Below are positions 41,975 to 50,999 of a DNA stretch of 64,000 nt, in pieces; the stretch's first letter is position 1; the number at the start of each line of letters is the position of its first letter. The notes below the pieces were generated by a model. That model ran no database searches. It saw only the letters and a program-made list of their open reading frames with translations, and was not told where the DNA came from. The DNA is from Blautia pseudococcoides. GTDB lineage: Bacteria > Bacillota > Clostridia > Lachnospirales > Lachnospiraceae. A program made the position numbers and the translations under genes. The stretch is from assembly GCF_001689125.2 (NCBI RefSeq), contig NZ_CP015405.2:3017001-3081000 (forward strand), in the 5' to 3' direction.

Positions 41975-42487
41975 ATGGCTGAACCACTCACTTTATACAA
42001 ACTGATAATACTGTACATGCTGCAAAAAGTGGATTTCCCACTGAGCAACGCCCAGATATCCGGATTTATACTGGACAAAGGATATACCAACTACTTTCAT
42101 CTCCAGCAGGCAATCTCTGAGCTGATCGAGTCGGGTCTGGTGCGCTCCGAGACTGTGCGCAATGCCTCTTATCTGAAGATTACAGATTCGGGGAATCAGA
42201 CATTGGAATACTTTGGGGAGGAGGTTTCCGCTGATATAAAAAAGGATATCAGGGAATTCTTCCAGGAGAACTCCATGGAACTGAAGGAGGAACGCTCTGC
42301 CATGGCTGACTACTACAAAAGTGATAAGGAGGGTTATCTTGTCCGCTGTCAGGCAAAGGAACGTGATATCCCTCTCATAGATATGACACTGACCGTGCCC
42401 ACAAAAGAAGCCGCAGAGGCTCTGTGCGCGGCATGGAAAAAGAAAAGCAAACAGGTATATGAAAGCCTGCTGGATATGCTCCTGTGA
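41975..42487 (+). CDS. DUF4364 family winged-helix protein
   Basis: The 170-residue protein begins MAEPLTLYKLIILYMLQKVDFPLSNAQISGFILDKGYTNYFHLQQAISELIESGLV, the conserved winged-helix part of DUF4364. The C-terminal region (DIREFFQENSMELKEERSAMADYYKSDKEGYLV...) is charged. Likely a small transcriptional regulator specific to Clostridia. Start chosen at ATG 41975 for its AAAGGAGG. Cotranscribed with the radical SAM gene. Confidence 0.85.
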   Translation: MAEPLTLYKLIILYMLQKVDFPLSNAQISGFILDKGYTNYFHLQQAISELIESGLVRSETVRNASYLKITDSGNQTLEYFGEEVSADIKKDIREFFQENSMELKEERSAMADYYKSDKEGYLVRCQAKERDIPLIDMTLTVPTKEAAEALCAAWKKKSKQVYESLLDMLL

Positions 42488-42536
42488 GCATTGCGTGGCT
42501 TATGGCATATTGACTGTGCCATAAGTTACACAATGC
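42488..42536 (+). terminator. Long hairpin after DUF4364
   Basis: GCATTGCGTggCTTATGGCA / TGCCATAAGttACacAATGC imperfect stem of about 19 bp right after the stop codon. No long T tract, so it may be a repeat element acting as a terminator. A second hairpin CCGGAAG/CTTTCCGG follows at 42550-42570. Confidence 0.55.
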
Positions 42537-42623
42537 CCGCCGGGCATGTCCGGAAGGCTTTTCTTTCCGGGTCCGAACCAGTGCCCGCGGCGTCCGCCAG
42601 GCTATAACCTGAGGTATGCCCCG

Positions 42624-43943
42624 TCACCGGCCTCTGCGGATCCTGTCCAGATGATCCCTGATGTTCTTTTCATATCCATTTTCCGTAGGCTCGTAAAACC
42701 GGCTGCCCAGTATCTCCGTAGGAAGATACTGCTGCTCCACATAGTGGTTGGGATAATCATGGGCGTATTTATATCCCATCCCGTGTCCCAGCTTGGCTGC
42801 CCCTTTGTAATGGGAATCCTGGAGATGCGGGGGCACAGTTGTGCGTACAGACTTCACGGACTCAGCAGCATTGAAAACCGCCATACAGGCAGCATTGCTT
42901 TTCGGTGCGCTGGCTACATAAGTCACGGCCTGGGAGAGGGTGATCTGTGCCTCAGGCATCCCAAGACGTTCCACGGCCTGGGATGCTGCCACTGCCACAA
43001 CCAGTGCCTGGGGGTCTGCATTTCCCACGTCCTCTGAAGCGCATATCATGATCCGCCTGGCAATGAATTTAATATCCTCCCCTGCGTACAGCATTTTAGC
43101 CAGGTAATAGACTGCCGCGTCCGGGTCAGAGCCACGCATACTTTTTATGAATGCGGAAACCGTGTCATAGTGGTTGTCCCCAGTCTTGTCATAGCGCACC
43201 ACCCGCTTCTGGATACACTCGGAAGCCACATCAAGGGTCACATGTATCTTTCCGTCTGCTGCCTTTTCGGTGGTCAGCACAGCCAGCTCCAGGGCATTCA
43301 GGGCAGCACGCGCGTCCCCGCCCGCTATATCCGCCAGAAATTCCCTGGCCTCATCCGTAAGCTCCACGTCATAGCTTCCCATCCCTTTCTCCACATCTGT
43401 GGCAGCCCGGATCAGAAGCCTGCTGATATCCTCACGCTCCAAAGGCTTCAGTTCAAAGACAATAGACCGGGAAATCAGGGCGCTGTTGACCTCAAAATAG
43501 GGATTTTCCGTGGTTGCGCCTATGAGTATCAGCGTCCCGTCCTCCACAAAAGGCAGAAGGTAATCCTGCTGTCCTTTATTGAAGCGGTGTATCTCATCAA
43601 TAAAGAGAATGGTTTTCTTCCCGTACATGCCCAGATAATCCTGGGCTTTTTTCACTACTTCCTCCATGTCCTTTTTTCCGGCAACCGTTGCATTCAACTG
43701 CTGGAACTGGGCGCTGGTGGTGTTGGCAATAACCTTTGCCAGTGTAGTCTTTCCCGTACCCGGAGGTCCGTAGAAAAGTACACTTCCCAGTTTGTCCGCC
43801 TTGATGGCACGGTAAAGCAGTTTCCCTTTACCGATGATATGCTCCTGCCCCACCACCTCTTCCAGCGTTGTGGGGCGCAACCTGGATGCCAGGGGAGACT
43901 CATTCTCCAGAGTCTGTTCTTTCATATAATCAAATAAATCCAT
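42624..43943 (-). CDS. rarA: Replication-associated recombination ATPase RarA (MgsA)
   Basis: AAA+ clamp-loader-like ATPase acting at stalled forks. RLRPTTLEEVVGQEHIIG, Walker A LFYGPPGTGKTTLAKVIA, Walker B ILFIDEIHRFNKGQQDYLLPFVE, sensor 1 ATTENPYFEVNSALISR and sensor 2 GGDARAALNALE are clear. The C-terminal part (KSMRGSDPDAAVYYLAKMLYAGED...) is the MgsA tetramerisation domain. 439 residues, complete. GGAGAA is upstream of ATG. Followed closely on its 5' side by the deacetylase gene. Confidence 0.95.
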   Translation of the reverse strand: MDLFDYMKEQTLENESPLASRLRPTTLEEVVGQEHIIGKGKLLYRAIKADKLGSVLFYGPPGTGKTTLAKVIANTTSAQFQQLNATVAGKKDMEEVVKKAQDYLGMYGKKTILFIDEIHRFNKGQQDYLLPFVEDGTLILIGATTENPYFEVNSALISRSIVFELKPLEREDISRLLIRAATDVEKGMGSYDVELTDEAREFLADIAGGDARAALNALELAVLTTEKAADGKIHVTLDVASECIQKRVVRYDKTGDNHYDTVSAFIKSMRGSDPDAAVYYLAKMLYAGEDIKFIARRIMICASEDVGNADPQALVVAVAASQAVERLGMPEAQITLSQAVTYVASAPKSNAACMAVFNAAESVKSVRTTVPPHLQDSHYKGAAKLGHGMGYKYAHDYPNHYVEQQYLPTEILGSRFYEPTENGYEKNIRDHLDRIRRGR

Positions 43944-43952
43944 TATTTTCTC

Positions 43953-44639
43953 CTATTCCAGCAACAGTTCATCCACTGTCACAAATTGGTACCCTTCCTC
44001 TGTAAGCGTATCCACTATCTGTAGGGCGGCTTCCACAGAGGTGTCAAATATATCGTGCATTAAAATAATATCACCTTCCCCCACATCTTTCACTACTCTT
44101 TTTACAATTTTTTCAGTATTTTGCGTTTTCCAGTCCAGAGAGTCCACATTCCAGGATACAGGAATCATGGTGATACAGAAATCCAGGTTCTTTTTCCAGG
44201 AACCGTAGGGCGGGCGGACAAAGGAAGAATAGGTGCCTGTGGTTTCATATATCTTATTGCAACCTTTTAACACCTCATCTCTGGCCTTGGCTTCGGATAA
44301 TTTATTAAGCTGCACATGATTGTAGGTGTGGCTGCCGATCAGATGTCCCTCCTCCTGGATCCGGTTGACCAGCTCCTCATTTCCTTCTATATTTTTTCCA
44401 ATCAAAAAAAAGGTGGCATGGATACCACGTTCTTTCAGACCGTCCAGAAGCTTTGGGGTATAGACCGGATGAGGACCGTCGTCAAAAGTCAGCGCGATTT
44501 TCGGGTGCTCCTCATCCGACAGTTCCCCCACTGTCTGTATATTCAGCTCTGAAAAAGAATCTGTACTGTATTTCAGTGCTGCCGCTGCTGTCAGAACCAG
44601 AAGGACTGCCAGACAGAGCCATATTTTATTTTTACTCAT
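43953..44639 (-). CDS. Polysaccharide deacetylase (NodB domain), secreted or membrane-anchored
   Basis: The N-terminal hydrophobic segment (IWLCLAVLLVLTAAAALKY) serves as signal anchor. The NodB domain has IALTFDDGPHP (motif 1), SHTYNHVQLN (motif 2, H-x3-H), VRPPYGSWKKN (motif 3), SWNVDSLDWK (motif 4) and ILMHDIFD (motif 5). All five catalytic motifs are intact, so an active peptidoglycan or chitooligosaccharide-type deacetylase acting outside the membrane is likely. 228 residues. GGAG precedes ATG; the gene ends 9 bases before rarA starts. Confidence 0.92.
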   Translation of the reverse strand: MSKNKIWLCLAVLLVLTAAAALKYSTDSFSELNIQTVGELSDEEHPKIALTFDDGPHPVYTPKLLDGLKERGIHATFFLIGKNIEGNEELVNRIQEEGHLIGSHTYNHVQLNKLSEAKARDEVLKGCNKIYETTGTYSSFVRPPYGSWKKNLDFCITMIPVSWNVDSLDWKTQNTEKIVKRVVKDVGEGDIILMHDIFDTSVEAALQIVDTLTEEGYQFVTVDELLLE

Positions 44640-44800
44640 ACTGCAACTCCGGCCATACTGTTCCTTCTATTTATATGTATAGAATTTGGGGAAAAGACTT
44701 TCTCTTCCCAGGTCAATATGATAAAATATCAAATAATATTTTTATCACGTTCATGAAGGCCAAAGAAGCGTTTATCCAGGCCGAGGGAGGGATTTTTGAC

Positions 44801-45391
44801 ATGACATTTGACGTATTATCTTCACTGGCTGTCTACGCTCTGGTGACAGGCTGGTCGCCCGGACCTAATAATGTACTGCTGCTGAGTACCACCGGCCGAT
44901 TCGGACTGAAACGGAGTATGAAACTGATCACGGGTATATGGACCGGTTTTTTGACCATTATGCTTCTGTGTGCAGTCTTCAGCGTAGGGCTTGGCCGGCT
45001 ACTGCCCGGAGCGGTTCCCTATCTGAAATACATAGGCGCAGCTTATATCCTGTATCTGGCATTTACCGTTCTCAAAAGAAAGCCTGTGCGCGCTGATGAC
45101 GGCACGGGAAAAGACCCTTCCTTCGTCTCGGGTTTCCTGCTGCAGTTTATCAATGTGAAAGTCATCCTGTACGGCATCTCTGCCCTGAGCAGCTATGTTC
45201 TTCCATACGAGAGCAGTGTCCCGGCGCTGATTTTCTTTGCTTTTTTCCTGACATTTTTCGGTGCCACGGGAAATCTGGTCTGGGCCTTGATCGGAAGTAT
45301 CTTTCAAAAATGGTACAACAAATATTATATGGCATTTAATATTATCATAGCTCTGCTGCTAGTCCGCTGCTCTGTAAAGCTGATTCTGTAA
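44801..45391 (+). CDS. LysE-family (RhtB-type) transporter
   Basis: 196 residues from ATG 44801, with GGGAGG ten bases upstream. Six membrane spans; the LysE/RhtB hallmark near the N terminus is ALVTGWSPGPNNVLLLSTTGRFGLKRSMKLITGIWTGF. Members export amino acids or homoserine-type compounds. The FINVKVILYGISALSSYV segment is the second conserved helix region. Single gene; a shared terminator separates it from the convergent TRAP gene. Confidence 0.88.
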   Translation: MTFDVLSSLAVYALVTGWSPGPNNVLLLSTTGRFGLKRSMKLITGIWTGFLTIMLLCAVFSVGLGRLLPGAVPYLKYIGAAYILYLAFTVLKRKPVRADDGTGKDPSFVSGFLLQFINVKVILYGISALSSYVLPYESSVPALIFFAFFLTFFGATGNLVWALIGSIFQKWYNKYYMAFNIIIALLLVRCSVKLIL

Positions 45392-45435
45392 AACATTATA
45401 TCTCTGCCGGCATCTCTTCCATTTCATGAGCAGAG

Positions 45436-45489
45436 CAAAACTGCCGCCGGTGCGGCTTCCCTTTCCGGAATGCAGGCACCAGCGGCAGT
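45436..45489. terminator. Bidirectional terminator between LysE and TRAP genes
   Basis: ACTGCCGCcGGTGC / GCACCaGCGGCAGT long stem; TTTTGC follows on the minus strand and TTCTTATTCTT on the plus strand. Confidence 0.75.
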
Positions 45490-45501
45490 TCTTATTCTTC
45501 G

Positions 45502-48500
45502 TTATTTAAAAGCATTGACTAAATCTTCGCCGTCATCATATCCCTGTGATTTCAGTTCTTTGATAAACCATTCATCAATCCCGTCAACTGCTTTTTTGAA
45601 GGAATCAATATCCAGATCATCATAAGCAGTCACATCCATACCGTTTTCTGTCTGCCAGCGGTTCAGGATCTCATCATCCCCGGCACGGTTGATCTCACGC
45701 TCATACCGGACAGCCTTCTGTCCGATCTCGTCCACAACCTCCTGCTGCTCGGGAGTCAGTTTGTCATAGACTTCCCGGTTGATGCCAAAGAACAGGCAGT
45801 CATAGTTGGCGTTCCAAAGGGAACAGTATTTCTGCACCTCCTGGACACTGGCTGCGTCGATGGCCGGAAGGGGATTTTCCTGTCCCTCCACCGTGTTCTG
45901 CTGCAGGGCTGTGTAAGTCTCAGACCAGTTCATATTGGTGGCGTCAGCCCCCCACCGCTTGTAGCACTCCATCAGCAGGTTGGAACCTGCCACACGGATT
46001 TTCAGGCTCTTCATATCATCCACAGATTTTACTTCCCTGACAGAATTGGTGAGCTGGCGGAAACCGTTCTCCGCCATGCCCATACAATGTACACCGTACC
46101 CCTCCAGGATTTCCTTCATCTTCTCACCGGCTGCCCCGTCCAGCTTGGCATCCGCATCCTCCACAGAATCGAAGAGAAAGGGCAGGGACACCACGTTGAA
46201 GCGGGGGTCAAAGGCAGAATAAATCAGGTTGGAGTGCATGGATATCTGTACCGGGTCGCCGTTCATCAGGGCTTGAATGCCCTCTGACTGGTTTCCATTG
46301 GTGAGCTGGTCGGCTGCGTAGACATTCACATGGATCTTGCCGCCTGTGGCCTCTTCCATCATTTCACCAAATTTGCGTCCCGCCTCGGCCCAGGTGCTTG
46401 TCTCTGTGGTGGAGCAGGCAAAGTTCCAGGTCTGCTCTTCCCAGGCAAGGTCACTCCTGTCCTCCACCTGATAGGCGTCTGATGTTTTGGCGGCAAAAGC
46501 TTCGATCAGCTCTTTCACCTCCCCTTCATCATATCCTTCACTTACCAGTTCCTCCTGATACCACTGCGGAATGTCCGCTGCGGCTTTTTTAAAGGAATCA
46601 ATATCAAGGTCCTCATACGCTGTGATCTCCACGCCGTTTCGCTCTGTCCAGCGCTCTTTGATCTCATCATCGCCGGAGCGGTTAATATGGCGCTCATAAT
46701 CAACCGCCTTTCTGCCTGCCTCGTCCACTACCTTCTGCTGTTTGGGTGTCAGACTGTTGTACAGTTCCTCGTTGATACAGAAGAACAGGCAGTCATAGTT
46801 GGCATTCCACATGGAGCAGTATTTCTGCACCTCCTGCACACTGGCCGCATCAATTGCCGGAAGCGGATTCTCCTGGCCCTCCACAGTGTTCTGCTGCAGA
46901 GCAGTGTAGGTCTCGGACCAGTTCATATTGGTGGCGTCAGCGCCCCATCTCTTGTAGCATTCCATCAGCAGATTGGAACCTGCCACACGTATCTTCAGAT
47001 TTTTCATATCATCCACGGTTTTCACTTCCCTGACAGAGTTGGTGAGCTGGCGGAAACCGTTCTCTGCCATACCCATGCAGTGCAGCCCGTATTCCTCCAG
47101 AAGGGCATTCAGCTTCTCTCCTGCCTCACCGTCCAGCCTGGCATCCGCATCCTCCACAGAATCAAAGATGAAGGGCAGGGATACCACATTAAACCGCGGG
47201 TCAAAAGCAGAATAGATCAGATTGGAATGCATGGATATCTGTACCGGGTCGCCATTCATCAAAGCCTGGATGCCCTCTGACTGGTTTCCATTGGTAAGCT
47301 GGTCGGCTGCGTAGACATTCACATGTACTTTTCCGCCTGTTGCTTTTTCCATCAGCTTTCCGAACTGTTCCCCGGCTTTTGCCCATGTGCTTGTCTCTGT
47401 GGTAGAACAGGCAAAGTTCCAGGTCTGTTCTTCCCATCCCAAGTCACTGTAGCCGCCCATTTCATTGTAATCTTCAGAGCTGTTGTCTCCCACTGTGCTG
47501 CCTGTATTGTCCTTCAGCTTGGAGGTTCCCGTATAAGAGCTTCCGGCAAACGCTTTCGGCAGACACACAGAAATCTGCGGAATGTATGTGACCAGCAGCA
47601 GCACAGCTACACTGGCAGCTATCATAGGAACAACCGCCCTGGAGATCTGCTGCAGACTGACTTCCAGTCCTTTTTTGATCTTAATACTGATAGCCACAAA
47701 CAGATTGACACCCACAGGCGGGGTTACCTGTCCGATAGCCAGATTGACCGTTGCCAGTATACCGAAGGCTACCAGATCATATCCCAGAGCCTTGCAGACC
47801 GGCAGCATAATGGGAATAAATATGTACATAGCGGAATTGGCGTCAATAAAGCATCCCGCAATAAGGAAAATCACGTTCACGATCAGAAGGAAAATAAACT
47901 GATTGTGAGCCACACTGCCCAGCAGCTCGGATGCCGCCTGGGAGATGCCGAACTTTGTGCAGACAAAGGAAAACAGGGACGCACAAGCCACGATAAGCAT
48001 GATACCGCCGGTAGTCTTGGCTGATTCCACGAAAATGTCAATCAAATCCCTGAATTTTACTTCCCTGTAAATGACCATACCCACAAAAAGGCCGTATACC
48101 ACAGAGACAGCCGCCGCCTCCGTGGGCGTGAATATACCGCCGTAGATACCGCCGAGAATGATGACCGGCATCAAGAAGCCCCAGAACGCATCACCAAACG
48201 CGCGGAGCCTCTCCCCCCAGCCCGCCTTTTGGGTAGTCGGCTGTATGCCTTTTTTGCGGACCTCGATCATGATGACAAGAATCAGAGCAAGGCCCATGAG
48301 GATCCCCGGCAGAATCCCCCCTGCGAACATATCCGCAATAGACACACCGGTGATGGACGCATATACCACAAATGCAATACTGGGCGGTATGACTATGGCT
48401 ATAGAACTGGACGTGGCCATCATAGCCGTGGAAAACGGTGCGGAGAACCCTCCCTCCTCCACCATAGCTGGAATTAAAACTGCGCCCAGTGCCGCCACCG

Positions 48501-48837
48501 TAGCCGGACCGGAACCGGAAATAGCGCCGAAGAAACAGGCTACAATAACGCACACAATAGCGATGCCGCCTCTTCTGTGTCCCACACAGGTATTGACAAA
48601 CTTAATAAGACGTTTGGAGATTCCGGCCTTGGCCATGATATTTCCCGACAAGACAAAAAACGGGATCGCCAGCAGCAGGAATTTGCTGATACCGGAATAC
48701 ATATTGGTAGCCACGATCGTCAGGGATGTGCCTGAGTACAGGATAGCACACACGGAGGACAAGCCCAGACAGATAGCGATCGGAACATTGAGAATCAAGA
48801 AAATAAAAAAAGAAATAAATAAAACCGCACTTACCAC
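45502..48837 (-). CDS. TRAP transporter large permease (DctM) fused to two tandem DctP solute-binding domains
   Basis: One 1111-codon frame without interruption. Residues 1-428 are a complete DctM: SGSGPATVAALGAVLIPAM, ATSSSIAIVIPPSIAFVVYA, ...IFTPTEAAAVSVVYGLFVG and VTPPVGVNLF. A Ser/Thr/Gly/Asn-rich linker (430-463) leads to DctP-like domain 1 (464-788) and, after a short linker, domain 2 (797-1111). Both have the TRAP binding-protein plan: HVNVYAADQLTNGNQSEG, the carboxylate-binding Arg in LKIRVAGS (Arg617, Arg948) and VEGQENPLP. The domains share long identical blocks (505-556 with 836-887; 614-675 with 945-1006). GTG start directly after the DctQ stop. Normal TRAP systems use a separate secreted DctP; no other dctP is nearby. 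The solute domains must face outside. Confidence 0.93.
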   Translation of the reverse strand: MVSAVLFISFFIFLILNVPIAICLGLSSVCAILYSGTSLTIVATNMYSGISKFLLLAIPFFVLSGNIMAKAGISKRLIKFVNTCVGHRRGGIAIVCVIVACFFGAISGSGPATVAALGAVLIPAMVEEGGFSAPFSTAMMATSSSIAIVIPPSIAFVVYASITGVSIADMFAGGILPGILMGLALILVIMIEVRKKGIQPTTQKAGWGERLRAFGDAFWGFLMPVIILGGIYGGIFTPTEAAAVSVVYGLFVGMVIYREVKFRDLIDIFVESAKTTGGIMLIVACASLFSFVCTKFGISQAASELLGSVAHNQFIFLLIVNVIFLIAGCFIDANSAMYIFIPIMLPVCKALGYDLVAFGILATVNLAIGQVTPPVGVNLFVAISIKIKKGLEVSLQQISRAVVPMIAASVAVLLLVTYIPQISVCLPKAFAGSSYTGTSKLKDNTGSTVGDNSSEDYNEMGGYSDLGWEEQTWNFACSTTETSTWAKAGEQFGKLMEKATGGKVHVNVYAADQLTNGNQSEGIQALMNGDPVQISMHSNLIYSAFDPRFNVVSLPFIFDSVEDADARLDGEAGEKLNALLEEYGLHCMGMAENGFRQLTNSVREVKTVDDMKNLKIRVAGSNLLMECYKRWGADATNMNWSETYTALQQNTVEGQENPLPAIDAASVQEVQKYCSMWNANYDCLFFCINEELYNSLTPKQQKVVDEAGRKAVDYERHINRSGDDEIKERWTERNGVEITAYEDLDIDSFKKAAADIPQWYQEELVSEGYDEGEVKELIEAFAAKTSDAYQVEDRSDLAWEEQTWNFACSTTETSTWAEAGRKFGEMMEEATGGKIHVNVYAADQLTNGNQSEGIQALMNGDPVQISMHSNLIYSAFDPRFNVVSLPFLFDSVEDADAKLDGAAGEKMKEILEGYGVHCMGMAENGFRQLTNSVREVKSVDDMKSLKIRVAGSNLLMECYKRWGADATNMNWSETYTALQQNTVEGQENPLPAIDAASVQEVQKYCSLWNANYDCLFFGINREVYDKLTPEQQEVVDEIGQKAVRYEREINRAGDDEILNRWQTENGMDVTAYDDLDIDSFKKAVDGIDEWFIKELKSQGYDDGEDLVNAFK

Positions 48838-49344
48838 TTAGGCCTCCCCCTTTCTCTTAACAAATTTAAAATCCGTGCAGAAATCAATACAGTATTCCAC
48901 AAAATGCAGGATCATGAAGACTGCGCCAATAGGTACAAAAGACCAGAAGATCCATTCCGGCCAGTTCAGCACATAGGTCCTCTTTCCATTGGCAAGCTGT
49001 GTCAGCACCTTGTCCATACCGTACCGAAACAGTATTACTGTAAATACCACAGAGAGCACTGTCACAAGAATGACCATGGGTTTCTTTGTCTTCTTCGGCA
49101 GCCTGTCCGTAACCAGCGTCAGGCTTACCAGCTCTCCTTCCCGGCTGGCCAGAGCGGCTGCCATGAGTGTGATCAGTACAAAGACTGCCACGACCAGCTC
49201 TTCCGTAAATGACCAGGAGCGGTGTATTACTTTCCTGGAAAATACATTTCCCACAGTCAGAACCAGAATCAGCAGTGTGGATGCAGCCAGGATCAGCTTC
49301 TCAGCCGAAGCCAGTACATCCATGATTTTTTTGTAGACTTTCAT
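48838..49344 (-). CDS. TRAP transporter small permease (DctQ)
   Basis: 168 residues from ATG 49344 (MKVYKKIMDVLASAEKL) with GAGGAGG upstream. Four membrane spans and the DctQ pattern VFSRKVIHRSWSFTEELVVAVFVLITLMAAALASREGELVSL. The stop codon TAA abuts the GTG start of the large permease, so the two are translated in step. Partner of the DctM part of the fused gene. Its promoter should lie between 49345 and the rplT terminator at 49423. Confidence 0.9.
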   Translation of the reverse strand: MKVYKKIMDVLASAEKLILAASTLLILVLTVGNVFSRKVIHRSWSFTEELVVAVFVLITLMAAALASREGELVSLTLVTDRLPKKTKKPMVILVTVLSVVFTVILFRYGMDKVLTQLANGKRTYVLNWPEWIFWSFVPIGAVFMILHFVEYCIDFCTDFKFVKRKGEA

Positions 49345-49422
49345 CCCTTTTCCTCCTCTTTTATAACAGACACAAAAACCCGGCACACATCTGCCCGTGC
49401 AGCGCGTACATTCAGCGCATAG

Positions 49423-49460
49423 AAAAACCGCTGCCTCGGGATTAGACCTTGGGGCAGCGG
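49423..49460 (-). terminator. Terminator of the infC-rpmI-rplT operon
   Basis: CCGCTGCC / GGCAGCGG stem with a loop of about 17 bases, followed by TTTTT on the minus strand, 18 bases after the rplT stop. Confidence 0.8.
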
Positions 49461-49478
49461 CCATATGTTCCATACGAG

Positions 49479-49835
49479 TTAGGCGATTTTGGATTTAGCC
49501 AGCTCTGCCAGTGTTGCAAAGCCTTCTGCATCGTTGATAGCCATATCAGCCAGAACTTTTCTGTTCAGGTCAATGTTAGCCAGCTTTAAGCCGTACATGA
49601 ATTTGCTGTAGGACAGACCATTCATTCTTGCTGCAGCGTTGATACGTGCGATCCATAACTGTCTGAACTGACGTTTTTTCTGCTTTCTTCCTGCATAGGA
49701 GCTAGCCAGTGCTCTCATAACAGACTGTTTTGCAACTCTGTACTGTTTGGAACGTGCTCCTCTGTAGCCTTTCGCCAGCTTTAATACTCTATTGTGTTTT
49801 TTCTTAGCGTTTAATCCGCCTTTAATTCTTGCCAT
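49479..49835 (-). CDS. rplT: 50S ribosomal protein L20
   Basis: The 118-residue product has the signature [26 protein letters not shown] and [21 protein letters not shown]. Binds 23S rRNA early in 50S assembly. In Firmicutes and Gammaproteobacteria L20 also represses its own operon by binding the mRNA leader. Last gene of the infC-rpmI-rplT operon, ending at the terminator. Confidence 0.98.
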   Translation of the reverse strand: MARIKGGLNAKKKHNRVLKLAKGYRGARSKQYRVAKQSVMRALASSYAGRKQKKRQFRQLWIARINAAARMNGLSYSKFMYGLKLANIDLNRKVLADMAINDAEGFATLAELAKSKIA

Positions 49836-49871
49836 TCTGAATTTCCTCCTATTTTAGAACCTATCCGGTAA

Positions 49872-50069
49872 TTAGATGTATGGTAAAATTTTCTTGATCG
49901 CTTTTACATTGCTTGCATCTGTGATAGCTGCTTTTCTCAGGTTTCTCTTTCTCTTCTGAGATTTCTTTGTTAAGATATGGTTCTTATAGGCTTTGTTTCT
50001 CTTTAATAATCCTGTACCTGTTTTTTTGAAGCGCTTAGCAGCAGCTTTCGTTGTTTTCATTTTTGGCAT
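49872..50069 (-). CDS. rpmI: 50S ribosomal protein L35
   Basis: The 65-residue basic protein has the L35 signature [20 protein letters not shown]...[16 protein letters not shown]. Lies between infC and rplT in the conserved order; AGGAGGAATACA precedes ATG. Confidence 0.98.
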   Translation of the reverse strand: MPKMKTTKAAAKRFKKTGTGLLKRNKAYKNHILTKKSQKRKRNLRKAAITDASNVKAIKKILPYI

Positions 50070-50106
50070 GTTTGTATTCCTCCTTAGACTCTTTTCGTGA
50101 ACGTGT

Positions 50107-50613
50107 TTAACGTTTTTCTGTCAAATACATGGTCATTGTCCGGCCTTCCACCTTGGGTGCTTTCTCGATCACCGCGATATCAGCTACAGACTCTGCAAAC
50201 TCATCAAGGATGTGTTTACTCTTATACATATGTGCCATCTCTCTTCCGCGGAAACGCAAGGTCACTTTGACTTTGTTTCCCTTAGATAAGAACTTTCTGG
50301 CATTATTGACCTTGGTGTTCAGGTCGTTTTCCTCAATATTAGGGGACAAACGCACTTCCTTAATCTCTATGGTTTTCTGTTTCCTCTTAGCTTCCTTTTC
50401 TTTCTGGGCTAATTCGTACCTGTACTTACCATAATCGATAATTTTGCAAACGGGTGGTTTTGCAGTCGGAGCAATCTTAACAAGATCAAGCCCTGCCTCC
50501 ATTGCCTGTTTCTGCGCATCTCTGACAGACATGATTCCAAGCTGTTCTCCGTTCGCCCCGATCAGACGTACCTCTTTGTCTCTGATTTGTTCATTGATCA
50601 TTAAATCGCTAAT
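50107..50613 (-). CDS. infC: Translation initiation factor IF-3 (AUU start)
   Basis: Prevents early joining of ribosomal subunits and checks start codons. [25 protein letters not shown] is the conserved N-terminal domain and [17 protein letters not shown] with [13 protein letters not shown] the C-terminal domain. The first ATG (50601) has no ribosome site at a normal distance. GGAGG (50627-50623) is nine bases before ATT at 50613-50611, which is in frame (ATT AGC GAT TTA ATG). A non-AUG AUU start is a classic feature of infC used for autoregulation, so the AUU start is preferred. Confidence 0.93.
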   Translation of the reverse strand: MSDLMINEQIRDKEVRLIGANGEQLGIMSVRDAQKQAMEAGLDLVKIAPTAKPPVCKIIDYGKYRYELAQKEKEAKRKQKTIEIKEVRLSPNIEENDLNTKVNNARKFLSKGNKVKVTLRFRGREMAHMYKSKHILDEFAESVADIAVIEKAPKVEGRTMTMYLTEKR

Positions 50614-50843
50614 TGTAGTGCACCTCCATAATATTGATAAAACACTCTGTTATTGGCCGGTCAGGCGGCCCCACCTCATAAAACATCCTGAAAGAAACAA
50701 GAAAAAAATGGATAGACGACAATCGACTATCCACATATCCGCATAAAGAAAACGCTGAAGGCGCTTCGTTTATTACCATATTAACCATAGTCACGCGATT
50801 GTGCTAGGGTGAGAGTGGATACTCTGCTTTCTTTTTCTTCAGA
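50614..50843 (-). promoter_or_regulatory. Leader of infC operon, probable L20-type attenuator
   Basis: About 230 bases between the promoter and the infC start. It contains an intrinsic terminator (50733-50702) in the middle and several alternative pairings. In Bacillus and relatives the leader of this operon is bound by L20, which causes early termination; position and terminator fit. Identity as the L20 leader is inferred. Confidence 0.6.
50702..50733 (-). terminator. Attenuator terminator in the infC leader
   Basis: TGGATAG / CTATCCA stem with 11-base loop followed by TTTTTTT on the minus strand, about 110 bases after the transcription start and about 90 before the start codon. Confidence 0.78.
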
Positions 50844-50850
50844 CTAGATA

Positions 50851-50879
50851 AGTTTAACACAGCTATTTCATCGAGTCAA
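50851..50879 (-). promoter_or_regulatory. Promoter of the infC operon
   Basis: TTGACT (50879-50874), 17 bases, TAAACT (50856-50851) on the minus strand. Confidence 0.7.
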
Positions 50880-50920
50880 GTATAAAATATAAATTTATTT
50901 ATAATTTTACAAGAAAATTC

Positions 50921-50949
50921 TTGTCTTTTTTCTGAAAAAATGGCATAAT
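50921..50949 (+). promoter_or_regulatory. Promoter of the NSS transporter gene
   Basis: TTGTCT (50921-50926), 17 bases, CATAAT (50944-50949); ATG 51000 follows with GGGAGAG upstream. Confidence 0.65.
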
Positions 50950-50999
50950 GTTTCAATACAACAAAAGATGCGAAAAGCATCGAAAAAAGGGAGAGAATC

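Noticed and set aside
43170..43937. 255-codon plus-strand frame opposite rarA
   Set aside because: Shadow of the AAA+ gene; composition and lack of motif do not support a protein.
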